NCBI GenBank assembly: GCA_022570795.1
Contig: JAKUDP010000009.1
Coordinates: 310,001 to 374,000 of the forward strand
Direction: 5' to 3'
Length of the DNA stretch: 64,000 bases
Source: Sphaerulina vaccinii
Lineage: Eukaryota > Ascomycota > Dothideomycetes > Mycosphaerellales > Mycosphaerellaceae
Program-made: the position numbers and the translations under genes
The notes under the pieces: model-generated
Database searches by the model: none
Told to the model about the DNA's origin: nothing
Seen by the model: the letters and a program-made list of their open reading frames with translations, nothing else
Shown here: piece after piece, positions 21,429 through 32,110 of the stretch
How the letters are laid out: each line of letters opens with the position of its first letter
Numbering within the stretch: position 1 is the first letter of the stretch

Positions 21429-23292
21429 ATGTCGTCAAAATCTACCGACCTGCCATCCGGCGCAAGGACAATCACACCTTACGGCATCCGCACTTCGCCA
21501 CACTATTCTTCAGTCACAAACAGCAACGGACCATGTACTATCGTGACCACAGCGGGCCAGATAGGTGCTCGACCTGATGGTTCTGTGCCTAGCGATCCTA
21601 TCGAGCAGTACAAGCAGGCGATAAGCAATCTCAAAAGCTGTCTCGATGCCGCTGGAGCACGTGTCGAAGACATACTGAAGCTTACATACTACATCGTCGG
21701 GTATGAATACAAGAACCCAGCCCATCGATCGGTCTTACTGGCCTTCTTAGGTTATCATCGACCAGCGTCGACTTTGATTCCTGTCGAGAAGCTCGCAGCT
21801 CCGGAGTTCTTATTCGAGATTGAAGCGACAGCAGCTATACCGCAATACCCTCTCGAGCGAGTCGATGTCGTTGTCGTCGGTGCAGGCCTTAGTGGCCTCC
21901 AAGCTGCAGTCGATCTACACAAGGCTGGCTTGAAGGTCAAGGTGCTCGAAGCCAGAGATCGGGTAGGAGGAAAGACCTGGTCTCGGTCGGCGCAAGGGAT
22001 TGTATGCGACGTTGGCGCTGCCTGGATCAATGATACCAATCAATCGAAGATGTATGCATTAGCTAAGAGATGTATGTTCTACGCCCGCCTTATATTGTTG
22101 CTCCGACTGACGTCCTCCAGATGGCCTGGAACTCATCACGCAGAATACTGAAGGCAGCATCATCTGCGATGAAGGCATTGGCAATCACAAGACGCACTCA
22201 TATGGTCAGCTGCTCTCCGACGCCACAGACAAGGCAGAGATTGCAGACATAGTTCGTATCCGAGACATATTCGAAGCAACATGCCAAGAGATCGACATCT
22301 CGAATCCTGTGGCATCAGGCCAGAAGCTGCGCAAGGACCTGGATGACATCACTTTCGAGCAATGGCTGCAGAGTCTCGATGCAGGCGAGCACGCCATGAA
22401 CTCTCTCAAGGTGGGCACTCGAGCAATGCTTGGCGTCGAGCCATCTGAGCTGAGCGCGACCTTCTTCCTGGACTACTGCAAGTCTGGCGGAGGCTATATG
22501 CAGATGCGTTCGGACAAGAAAGATGGCGGCCAGTACCTTCGGGTGTACTCTGGTACTCAATCATTCAGCAAAGGCCTGGCCGCGGAACTTCCGACTGATG
22601 CTTTGATACTGATGTCGCCAGTCCGGCGTATCGAGCAAGTCGATGGTGGTATACGTGTGACTTCTGCCAGAGGTGTGTTCGAAGCATCTCGAATCATCGT
22701 CTCGGTACCTACACCTCTGTATCAGGAGATCACGTTCAGTCCACCTCTGCCAGCTGAGAAAATGGAGCTTTCCAAGTCTACCAGACTAGGCGACTACTGC
22801 AAGTCGATCTTGTTCTATCAAAAGCCGTGGTGGAGGGAGCACGGATTAACTGGCATGTCACAATCTGCTCATGGTCCTTGTGGCGTCACTCGTGACAGCA
22901 GTGTTGATGCCGACAAGCACTACAGCCTGACATGCTTCATTGTTGGAAAGCCTGCACGCGAGTGGATGGCATTGGCAGCAGAAGATCGCGGGAAAGCTGT
23001 TCTGGACCACGTGAAGAAGCTCTTCGGCAAGTTCGCTCAAGTACCAGAGCCCGTCCATATCGAGGAACAGATCTGGAGAAATGAGCAATGGTCTCAAGGC
23101 TGTCCATGTCCAGTACTGGGCCCTGGCGGGTTGACGAAATTCGAGAAAGTGCTGCGAGCACCAGTCGGCAGATTGCATTTCATAGGTACAGAGACGGCAT
23201 TCGAATGGAAAGGATACATGGAAGGTGCTGTGAGATCAGGCGAAAGAGGTGCTCAAGAAGTACTGACCGGGCTGGCAGAGGCCAAATTGTAA
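21429..23292 (+). CDS. RidA-like domain fused to flavin amine oxidase
   Basis: Two exons (21429-22071, 22121-23292) and a 49-bp intron (gtatgt...ctccag, branch ctgac) give 604 residues. Residues about 15-138 are a RidA/YjgF trimer-type domain (TAGQIGARPDGSV, AISNLKSCLDAAGA, EFLFEIEATAA). Residues about 145-600 are a monoamine-oxidase-type flavoenzyme: VVVGAGLSGLQAA then LEARDRVGGKTWS (FAD binding), a central substrate domain, and IGTETAFEWKGYMEGAVRSG at the C-terminus. Amine oxidases release imines, and RidA proteins hydrolyse reactive imines/enamines, so the fusion may couple oxidation to deamination. A Cys in SQGCPCP lies roughly where MAO A/B attach FAD covalently (tentative). The intron is placed so that LAKR-YGLEL is restored. 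No targeting signal is apparent. Confidence 0.9.
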
Positions 23293-23765
23293 TCTTTCAA
23301 GCAGTACCAAGTATTCGCAGTTCGCTCTTCCATTTCTTTCAGCATGATCACCTTTGTGCGATGCTCGGCTCGCAGGAAGATGCCTCGAAAACCACCTTTC
23401 TCTGATCCCAAGCAGCCTTGTGCACAGCGCCCTGTCTAGAGCTCTGCGAGTGTAGACAGCGGTGTTCACGGGGAGATGTGTGACTTCGGAACGCACCTTT
23501 CTCTGATACTGTTCGATTTTGTCACAACGCCCAATCTTGTGGTTCCTAGGCGTGGGCAGCGCTCGGCATGCAGAGATGTGCTACTACCCAGTTCCCTACT
23601 GGAAGTCCTCCACTCACTAACTCTTATGCAACTCTTATATCCTAGGAGAGATCCTACGAGAGCACTAATCTCTGTTCTCGGGCGGTCTTTGGAACAGCGA
23701 CCTGTCTCGAGACGTGTCGCGCGTGGAGCACGCCGGCGACGGAGAGAGGGCATGCTTAAACACAT
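23293..23765. other. intergenic between convergent genes
   Basis: About 470 bp between the ends of the RidA-oxidase gene (plus) and the F-box-like gene (minus). No gene was seen. Confidence 0.5.
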
Positions 23766-23800
23766 TCAAAGTAACCACTCGACACATTCAAAGTAACCAC
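23760..23800. repeat. 22-bp tandem duplication at F-box gene stop
   Basis: The 19-base block acacattcaaagtaaccac occurs at 23760-23778 and again at 23782-23800, a 22-bp period. The array spans the stop codon of the minus-strand F-box-like gene. Confidence 0.9.
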
Positions 23801-24395
23801 CCAACATATCGTCTACAGACCGCGTTCGGAAGTCTCGTATGTCCACGTCTAAGTGCAGATCTGGGAACTTGCGTTTCCATACCACCGTGACATCCCATCT
23901 AAGCTGAACGATCTGCGTTGGAAGTCGATCAATATATGACATCTTCTGACTGGCTTTCTTGATTGGTCCTAGGCATGCGTTGAGGTTCTTGCGCACGAAC
24001 TTGTACCGTGACCATTCCCCGGACATGTAGGTGTTGAAACCGACGCAATCCTGCAATAGTGTCGACGCAATCACCACCTCCTTGATCGATTTCGCGCCTC
24101 CCACGGCGCTTGCCGTCTCTACAAAGAGAGCCACAATATGATGGCCACGATCTAAGATGTCGGAATCGTTCCAGATAAGTTGGAAAGAATTTGCGAAGAA
24201 GACACCTGCGCATTCTCTTCGAGCTTGCTTGCACAACCGAAGAAGAGCATCCTTGTTCTTGGTCAGGAATCTGAAATTGATCCTTTGATTGCAGTCAAAA
24301 ACATCAACGGCAACAGGGTCGTTTTGTATGAGGACTAGCTCGTAGATCTGATTCCGTAGTTCGCCTGGGAGCTTTCCAAAGGATGTGGTTTCCAT
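23766..24395 (-). CDS. F-box-like (2EXR-type) protein
   Basis: 209 residues, ATG start. The N-terminus has the fungal F-box-like/2EXR signature LPGELRNQIYELVL (residues about 9-22), followed by a CKQARRECAGVFFANSFQL block that is standard in this large, fast-evolving family. Such proteins are thought to act as adaptors, but most are uncharacterised. The rest is a helical region without known motifs. The last codons lie in a 22-bp tandem duplication (23760-23800). Because 22 is not a multiple of 3, the second unit is read in a shifted frame and ends the protein at once, so the C-terminus may be recent. Confidence 0.75.
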   Translation of the reverse strand: METTSFGKLPGELRNQIYELVLIQNDPVAVDVFDCNQRINFRFLTKNKDALLRLCKQARRECAGVFFANSFQLIWNDSDILDRGHHIVALFVETASAVGGAKSIKEVVIASTLLQDCVGFNTYMSGEWSRYKFVRKNLNACLGPIKKASQKMSYIDRLPTQIVQLRWDVTVVWKRKFPDLHLDVDIRDFRTRSVDDMLGGYFECVEWLL

Positions 24396-24587
24396 GATGC
24401 TAGGATCCGTTGCGAATAATTGTAGAGCTTTCGAGAGCGTGTCAAATGCTTTGTTACTTCGTGATGGTATGTAGGTCGCTGAGCTGCTTGAATGTGATCA
24501 TCCTCTGATAGTAGACATCACAAGGATAGCTCAGTGGAGAAAAGTACACCTTTTCTCAAGTGCCCACTGCCACGCGAGCGCCAAGAA

Positions 24588-26405
24588 TCAAATCGAAGTC
24601 ATCCAATCTCCAGCTCCAAAGTCGAAATCAGAACCAGGCATATCGAATCCTGCCATGAGATCTTCCAGCGACACATGCACATACTCAGCCTCACCGGCAG
24701 CCGGACTGGGTGCCTCGACGTTGTTATCAAGAACCATCCTCGAGCATCGGTCGTGCAATGTGATGCATAGCTTCTGCAGAGCTCGAATGTTAGGCCAATA
24801 CTCTGCGAGTACCTCGACAGGACGAAGCAGGCACTCGAGCTGAGCGTGAGCTGCAAGAGCACGAAGTCTAGCACCTAGTGCGATACCGGACCTGACGCCT
24901 TTAGCAAACTCAATGGCCGCGGCGAACAGCGTGGGCGCACAGCAGGGCTGACACTTGCGAATAGAGGCTTGCGTGATCATCGTCTCGAATGTTGTGAAGT
25001 CGTGGATGCGGCTTCCTGTGACAAGAGCGCACTGTGGTAGTGCTCTCGTGTTCGTAAGGCCGTGAGAGCTACCATACTATAGTTCAGACGAAGCTGACAT
25101 GACCAGAAGTCATGCGAAGGAGGCAGTCGAGCTTGAAGTGTTCGTCTATCGCAGTCGGATCGAGAGTGCTGCGAGGAGCATGGGAAGATAAGACCTTCAG
25201 TGCGACCTCGGCGATCTCAGAAATCACGGTGCAGAACTCTTGATTTATAGTCGAATCATCAGGACCATCTTAGCTCAGGCAGTCGTCCAGTGATAGTGGC
25301 GGCTGATCGTAGTCTTCATGTCTGATCATGCTTGGCCGACCAAATTTCAGAGCGGCAAATGCCTCCATCTGTAGCGACGCCCACCAACATCTCCTGTACT
25401 CTCGCTTGTCTGCATCAGGCATGGTGCTGGGCGAGGCTGCACTCAAGTCGCGATGCATGCCCAGTCCATAGCCCATGGGCACAGCTTGTGCAATCCAGTA
25501 CCAAGCATTCTTCGCTATTGTATCGGCACTTTCAGAGTGCCAAGTCAACAGAAGTGCGGCCTGTACAAGATGCACCCTATCGTTTTCGTGGCGCAACTCG
25601 AACAGAGTCCTGGCTCTTCTGTACAAGGTTCCAGTGACAGCAGCACGGGAAGCAGCAACGAGAGGATGATCACTAATGCGCGCCGCAGCTAGCAAGACTG
25701 CGTGAAAGAGCTGCAGAGGAGGCATGTCTTCAGGATCCTGGTATTGGCGAAGGAATCTTGGAGCGTCAATGATCGGAAAGCCAGGATGAATGTCGTGGAA
25801 GAAAGTCTCCACAAGTGCGTCTCGAACGTTCTGGGTAGGCAGACTTCCGATATCTCGAGTGGCTGCTTGGCTCAAATATGAGCCCTCATCTGCTCCATAT
25901 TCTGGCCTCCATGGTAGTGGCGGCTTGATGGCGGGGAAAGGGTAATGCAGTTTGTTTCCCAGGCCTTCAGCATTGACGAGCTGGTGAAGGTTGCCAGAAG
26001 CATGGCCTACGTAGAGGACACGAATCGGATCATCTTTGTGAAAGATCTGCCAGTTGCGGCTTTCCAGACCTCGCTCATAGAAGGTTGTCAAGGTGTCGTC
26101 TTGCGTTGCCGGAGTAGATGGTAACGTAGCGCAGCTTGAAGTAGGAACGTTAGACACTACTGCAGGAGAGGTCCTAGTCGCAGATCGACGAGCTCGTGCT
26201 GGCGAGGCGCCGTTCGAAGAGCGACCATTGGTGTATCAGTGAGTCCCTTATCCCATGGAAAGGACTTCACTTACACACAAGTCGCATTGGCCTGACGGCA
26301 GGATGAACAAGGACCTGCTCCGGATAGATCGCATCGAATCTTGCGTCGCTTACAGACGGAGCATGCGGTTCCAAGCTTCCTCCGGAAAGCTCCTTCAGCT
26401 GGCAT
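24588..26405 (-). pseudogene. Zn2Cys6 transcription factor, interrupted
   Basis: The ATG at 26405 opens a 43-codon exon with a complete zinc cluster (CSVCKRRKIRC then CSSCRQANATC; spacing C-x2-C-x6-C-x7-C-x2-C-x6-C). A probable 101-bp intron (26274-26174, gtaagt...ctag) leads into the fungal transcription-factor domain down to 25270 (FFHDIHPGFPIIDAPRFL, WYWIAQAVPMGYGLGMHRDL, CWWASLQMEAFAALKFGRPS). There a TAA stops the frame, yet the same frame continues with plausible sequence (INQEFCTVISEIAEVALKVL) to a TGA at 25086-25084. The rest is found in two other frames (CQLRLNYSMVALTALR, then IHDFTTFETMITQAS to the end at 24588). One nonsense change and two frameshifts with no room for introns point to a decayed regulator. 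Assembly error is the alternative. Confidence 0.7.
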
Positions 26406-26843
26406 CAAAAAGCTGAAGTTAGGATGATGTTTAGGCAGTATACGAAAGCAGTCTCAGACTTCCAAGTGAATTCGACCTGGGAGCTCCACCACAGGAAGCG
26501 GTGGGACAAACATGGAGAACGGACATGGCCTGGCGACCATTATTATGTAGCTGGAGAGCCCTAGGACAATCTGCAAGAACGTATTGTTATTAAACACCGA
26601 TTCGTTCAGTTCTTCGATTTGTCCAAGTATCTGACAGCTTGGTGATTGCTCAAGGACGGAAATGATTCTATTTTATCGATTTCATTATTTCGTCTACGCT
26701 AGTCGATTGCTCGTCTAGACGGTCATTTTGGTGTTACGCTTGAACGCTCTACGAACCAACTCGGTAGCTCTGGTCGGGACGATTCGGCGCTGCCGTATCG
26801 CCTGGCAGCGTGAATATCGCAATCAGGCGAAGACACTCATCAT
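26406..26843. other. intergenic, no gene seen
   Basis: About 440 bp between the regulator start and the cyclophilin stop, both on the minus strand. It should hold the regulator promoter and the cyclophilin terminator. Confidence 0.5.
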
Positions 26844-27959
26844 CTATGCGAAGGCCTTGCTGTACGCCTTCTTCTGCTTGGCTTTGCGGTCCGCAGCTGC
26901 CTTCTTGACTGCTGCCAATTCGTTCTTTATAGCCGCATCTGAGGGGACGAGTTGCGCAGCCTGCTCAAGGAACTGCTGTGCTCCTTCCTCATCTTTGCAC
27001 GCCTTCAATGCAACACCCTTGCGGAAGAGTGCCTTGCCCTTCTCAACGTCCGTGATGGGCTGAACCACTGAAGCCTTGTCGGCGGAATCGTAGGAATCTC
27101 TGAACATCTGCAACTTGTACTGCAGTAGCGAGCTGTTGGTATGAAGTGAGATCTTCAGCTTTGCAAGTTGTCCGCCGAGCTCCGGTGGATCGCTCTCGAG
27201 AGGCGCTGGGTACTCGTGCAGGTACACGAGAGCCTTCTGATACTTCTGCAGCGCCAACTCCAGCTCCCCGCCCTTGAATGCCTTGTTGCCCATGTCCTTC
27301 AAGTCTGTTACAATCTTCACGATCTCCGAGCCTTTCCACTCTTCTCCCTCCTTCTGGTGGTCATCTGGAAATTCCTCGTAGGTGTCGCCTGTGCTGTCTG
27401 GAGCCTTTCGTGTGAACTCGCTCAAGTCCGTGTCTGCTGGCAGCTCGCCACAATTCTCAATAACAACAGCGTCCTCTGGCTTGTCGTTTGCTCCCACGGG
27501 GTTGTTCTCCACTCTTCGCACGATGCTCTTGCCTGCAATGACCTCTCCAAAGACAACGTGCTTTCCATCCAAGTGCGGCGTATTAACAGTCGTGATGAAG
27601 AATTGGCTGCCGTTGGTGCCTGGTCCAGCATTGGCCATGCTCAGCAGGAACGGCTTCTCGTGCTTGAGCTGGAAATTCTCGTCGTCGAATTTCTCGCCAT
27701 AAATGCTCTCGCCTCCAGTTCCATTGTGCGCAGTGAAGTCACCACCTTGAATCATAAAGCTCTTGATGACACGGTGGAATCCTGAGCCCTTGTAGTGGAG
27801 TGCAGCACCGGACTTGCTCTTGCCCTTCTCGCCTGTGCAGAGCGCGCGGAAGTTCTCAGCCGTCTTTGGCACAATGTCGTTGTAGAGCTCAAACACAACT
27901 TTGCCAGCAGGCTTGTTGCCAATCGAGAGGTCGAAGAAGACCTTGCTGCGTGCTGCCAT
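26844..27959 (-). CDS. CPR6: cyclophilin-40 peptidyl-prolyl isomerase
   Basis: 371 residues, no intron. It is an Hsp90 co-chaperone of the cyclophilin-40 (yeast Cpr6/Cpr7) type. The N-terminal cyclophilin domain (about residues 4-175) has the active-site block FHRVIKSFMIQGGDFT, the FLLSMANAGPGTNGSQFFIT stretch and HLDGKHVVFGEV. The Trp of the cyclosporin site, where human CypA has W121, is His in HLDGKHVVFG, as is usual in Cyp40. The C-terminal half has three TPR-type helices ending in KGVALKACKDEEGAQQFLEQ and a Lys-rich tail, the Hsp90-binding part. The ATG at 27959 (MAARSKVFFD) is chosen; the longer open frame to 28088 adds residues with no family match. Confidence 0.93.
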   Translation of the reverse strand: MAARSKVFFDLSIGNKPAGKVVFELYNDIVPKTAENFRALCTGEKGKSKSGAALHYKGSGFHRVIKSFMIQGGDFTAHNGTGGESIYGEKFDDENFQLKHEKPFLLSMANAGPGTNGSQFFITTVNTPHLDGKHVVFGEVIAGKSIVRRVENNPVGANDKPEDAVVIENCGELPADTDLSEFTRKAPDSTGDTYEEFPDDHQKEGEEWKGSEIVKIVTDLKDMGNKAFKGGELELALQKYQKALVYLHEYPAPLESDPPELGGQLAKLKISLHTNSSLLQYKLQMFRDSYDSADKASVVQPITDVEKGKALFRKGVALKACKDEEGAQQFLEQAAQLVPSDAAIKNELAAVKKAAADRKAKQKKAYSKAFA

Positions 27960-28381
27960 GATGGGTAGTGGGATGCGGCAATCGGGTGTGGTGATGATGG
28001 TTGTGCTGTGAAACGGTAGATCACGTTGCACAATCCAATGCGGTGTTCCAAGTAGTTGTTTGTCAACGTTGTTGTCAGGTGGAAACAAGAAGAGCTGAAA
28101 ATTGGTGGAAGCTACGACAGCTTCTCGAATGTCGTAGAAGGGTTCACTTGCATGCAGCTTGGCATTTTAGTGGGGCTGTTGTTGTCTTGTGCCTGCGCTA
28201 GCGCATGTGAAGTTGAAGAGGAAACGAGAACAAGATCATAGGTCCCAATGGTTTTCATTGACGCAATCTATTCTACTTGGTAGGCCAACACATCAAGACT
28301 TCCAGGTAGTTGTTAAAAATCATAATCACTCGTCAATCTCTATCTCTTAGGTGTTGCCACCACCCATCTGTCCTTCTGAGT
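27960..28381. other. intergenic, cyclophilin promoter
   Basis: About 420 bp separating the trehalase stop from the cyclophilin start, both on the minus strand. No heat-shock-element array was identified by eye. Confidence 0.5.
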
Positions 28382-30839
28382 CTAGGCGGAGCCAGTATGG
28401 GCATACTGCACTGGAGCCGGATGATGCTCGACTGGAGTGCTACCGTTCGCGTTGTAGCTAGGGTCCTTGTGGACGAAATCGACTGGGTCTTCTGAACCCT
28501 CGGTCATCTTCTTGAATGTTTCCCAATTGGTGACGGCACCGAGAGCACGCTTCATGTGGGCGGTCACAATCTGGAGACCATATACGTAGGATGCGTTGAC
28601 CCAACCAAAGCCTTCAGTTGCCACACCCTTGAAGTCACCACCTTGATTGCCGTACTCTGCTTCGACCTTGTGCGGGTCAATCGGCCGTGTTACATCGTAC
28701 TTCTCGACCACGACACCGTTGAAGTCAACGAATGCCTTGGTAACCATGTAGATCCAGCGGTACGCAAGTCTTTGTGCTTCTTCCTCAAAGCCATAACGTA
28801 GGAAACCAGTCCACGCCAGAATCTGCTGCGGAGCCCAGCCGAAGGGATAGTCCCATTGGCGATTGGGTCGATGCATGCCGACAGCGCCGCGACTCGACTC
28901 AGTGCCAGATACCAGACCACCATGAACCTCAAATTTGGGAAGGGCTTTGGCGACCATGACGGCTGCTTGTCTCGGAGTTGCTGCACCTGCCCACATGGCC
29001 CAGAATGTAGTTGCACTTTCGTAGCCAGTCTGCTTCTTCAATACGGTGTTGTAGTCAAAGAACATGCCTGCTTCCTCGCTCCACATCAGATCATTCATGA
29101 TCTTGCGTCGCTTCTTGGCACGGCGATCCCAGGTGGATGAAGTCTCGAAGTCAGGATGGCCAGGCATGCGCCACTCCTTTGGAATTTCAAGCTTGTCACC
29201 GAAGAAAGCACGAATTGTGCGGGCAATGTCAACCTCGTACTTGTACAAACAAGAGTTGGTGTCGACAGTCGCGAGATGAGCGGCAACCCTCTCCAAGCGG
29301 TAAGACGTATCGTGTCCAGACTCTCGAACTGCACGATCGTGAAGGAAGTAGTCATCGAGTTCTGGTTCGAAGACATGGCCGTAGTTGTATGCGTGCACAA
29401 ACTCGTTGAATGTCATGTTGTTCTTGTCGGCGTACGGTTGTAGTACGTGCACAAAGTGGGAAGCCTCAGTCTCTGGTGGAACACCGAGGCCTCCAGGAAC
29501 ATAACGCGACAGTCCAGACTCGGGATCATAGCGAGGTGGCGACATCCACGTCGCGTAATAGTCCTTGATTGCTGCCAGAATAGCGGTTCGAAGAAAGTCG
29601 AGGCTGTCAGGCTCGTGCTTGATGCGGTCGTAGACACGAAGAGCCATATCTGTGAGAAAAGGAGGCTGCGAGCGACGCAAATAGTATGACCGATTTGCGT
29701 TCAGAATCTTGCCATAGTGTCGAATGCAGAAGCAAAAGTGCTTCACCATTGACTTGCAGAGGTCCTCGCGGTCATTGATGAGCAGACCGAGTGTCTCCAT
29801 GTAGCTGTCCCAACCATACAACTCGTTGAACCGGCCACCAGGTACTACAAAGGGCAGTCCTCTGAAGTCGGGCTCGCCTTCAGGAGTGTCTTCGACACGT
29901 TCCATCTCAATGGCAAGGAGACCAGGAGCTTCGTTCAAGTCGCGAACATACTCGTCGTCATCAGGGCCGCCCTCCTTCAGCCATTGAACATCGAGGCGCA
30001 TGTCAGGGTGTTCTCTGGCAATGCGAGTGTAATATGCATACTGCTCTGGTGCGCCAGGCGGGATGTATATGCGAGGGCGTGGGTCTGCCGTCCAGTCCTT
30101 GGGATCGCGAGCGACAGCAGAGATGTTGGACCCATCAATTCTTCTGGTGAGGTTCGGCCAAAACTGGTCCCTGATGAGACGCGCAAGCCTGTTGACAGGA
30201 TTCTCATTCAGACGTGCCTCATCGAGTACTATCTGCTTGCGGCCGTAGTGCTTGGCCAATGTCATCTCCTGCAGCAAGTTGCTGAGCATATATGTGCCGC
30301 GAACATCGAATCGCTTGTATCCGCCTGAGGCTGCTGTACCCAATTCGATGGTCTTTGGACCCTTGTCGTCAATGGTGATCTGAACATTTCCGTCGGAGTC
30401 CTCGCGTGACAGGAGAGTCTTCAAGGTGTCGTCCACATTGATAAGATACCGACGAGGGGTATTACCCACGAGATCATGACTGAGACGCCGTGAGGGTGCG
30501 CTATAGTGTTCCGTACCTACCTTATTGTGGCCGGGATCGATCTGGAGCTGTCAGTATCCTTCACTGCTGCTCAATGGCTGTGGGCACTCCCAATGCATTG
30601 TTCGGAACTTGCAGCCGATAGACAAATGCACTGAAAGCTGCAAATGTGTAGCTTACAGCTGAGTATGTCCGACTCTTTGCAACCTTTCTAGGGCTGTGGC
30701 TCGCGCCATAGTAGACATTGGAGGGAGCGTATGGGTCGAGGTCAAGCGATATGTGGTCTTGGTGTTCCTTCTCGTTGTGGACACTGTTGTGAGGGTCCTT
30801 CGTGGTACGAATTGGCAAGCCAGATTGCTGCGAGCTCAT
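28382..30839 (-). CDS. NTH1: neutral trehalase (GH37)
   Basis: Two exons on the minus strand: 30839-30657 (61 codons) and 30547-28382, with a 109-bp intron (gtaagc...actgacag), give 782 residues. It hydrolyses cytosolic trehalose to glucose. The catalytic domain has both family signatures, PGGRFNELYGWDSYMETLGL and QWDYPFGWAPQQ. The N-terminus has SRRLS, a protein kinase A-type site, and a calcium-binding loop DSDGNVQITIDD, as in yeast Nth1, where phosphorylation, 14-3-3 and Ca2+ switch activity. These regulatory residues are encoded just after the intron (LQIDPGHNKVGTEHYS), and the first exon has DVYYG-like NVYYGASHSP and KSRTYSA. Splice alternatives 6 bp apart (ctgacag or ctccag) both keep frame. 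It probably supports recovery from stress or spore germination. Confidence 0.93.
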
Positions 30840-32110
30840 GCTCCGCAACAAAAGTCCAAGTTTTTGAGTCGAGGTTGTCCAAGAGAAGGTGTTGTTAGGA
30901 GCGGATTGCTTCTGATAATTCCAGGTGGATAGCTATGATGTCGGTCAGCGGGTCGCGAGCTTTTCGGGTGAACTGAGAATGTGGAACGCGTCTGGAACAC
31001 TGACCTTGAGGCGACGTTGTTTTGTCAAAGGTTGTCTATCAAACAATGGGCGACCAGAGGTGTGAGCGTGTGAGTGGTGGATAGCAGACGAGAAGAGTCG
31101 ACAACAGCGCAGAAGACCCAAGAGGCAACAGAAACAACCACCAGACGATCGCGAACGCCTGCCTCTGCCTCTCTTGCACTCCACGGACGAGGCTAGAAGG
31201 TTCGTAGCAAGAGTCAAGGGCTGCAACGACCCGGTTGAACCTGCGAACAAGGGCAGGGTCGACGATGTATCGATAGCGATCGGACGGCGGTGAAGGCCTC
31301 CTCCCAGACAGAGCCTTGCATACGGCAATTGGGCCAGACCGGTGCAAGTCGCATGTCCAGATGTCGGAGACGTGCCAGAGCCATTTCCGATACAATGCAC
31401 TTCGAAAACACGTGCATAGTCCCAGATGGGATAGAAAATACAATGTCGCGGGATGTTCGATAACAGCAAGCGAGGACTGCCCGCCTGGTTGGTTCTACAG
31501 CTGACATGTACTACTACACTGACCAGACACGCGACCTGCTGGTGGGCTTCTTCACGCTAGAGGCTCAATGTTGTTACGCGCTCGGAGCCAGGAGATCTGT
31601 ACATTCAGCTCACCGGCTTGTACAAGAGGGTGGGCTATGAGCTGCTTACGAGCGCTTCCCGTGGGTGTCTTTGGTGGGACATATCCTCCTGATACCGACT
31701 TGCACAGCCTCCTACCATGTCGGGGCATATGAGTACAAAGCTGTTCACCGAGCCATATCCACATCAATAGCAGTATAATAAGTACAACGATACGCGTACA
31801 GATCTATCACATGCGTGCCCCTCCATCGTCAGTGGTGCTGTGCATAGAGGCGTGGCGTGGCGATGTTCCCGATGCTGTACCTGACAGCGGCTGCTTGAGA
31901 ACACCAAAAGAACGCCGTCCAAACGCAAGCTGACACACTTGTAGTGTTCTTTATGCTCTGTCAAGAAGAATCCATCTCTCTGACATTCCAGTCACGATGC
32001 TCTTGAACAGCCTCGGCTAGAACTGGAGCCCACAGTGGAGCTCGAGGTGCGAGGTGAGCTCCACAACTAGTATTCGTCGTCGGCCTTGCGATATACCTGT
32101 ACGATCTATC
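30840..32110. other. divergent promoter region
   Basis: About 1.27 kb between the trehalase start (minus) and the hydrolase start (plus). Several short frames are open on the minus strand, but none shows a domain or splice support. Confidence 0.5.

Noticed and set aside
25084..25270. Introns hiding the regulator's stop codons
   Set aside because: No GT-AG pair of fungal intron size restores frame across the TAA and TGA while keeping the conserved-looking sequence between them, so pseudogene is the better reading.
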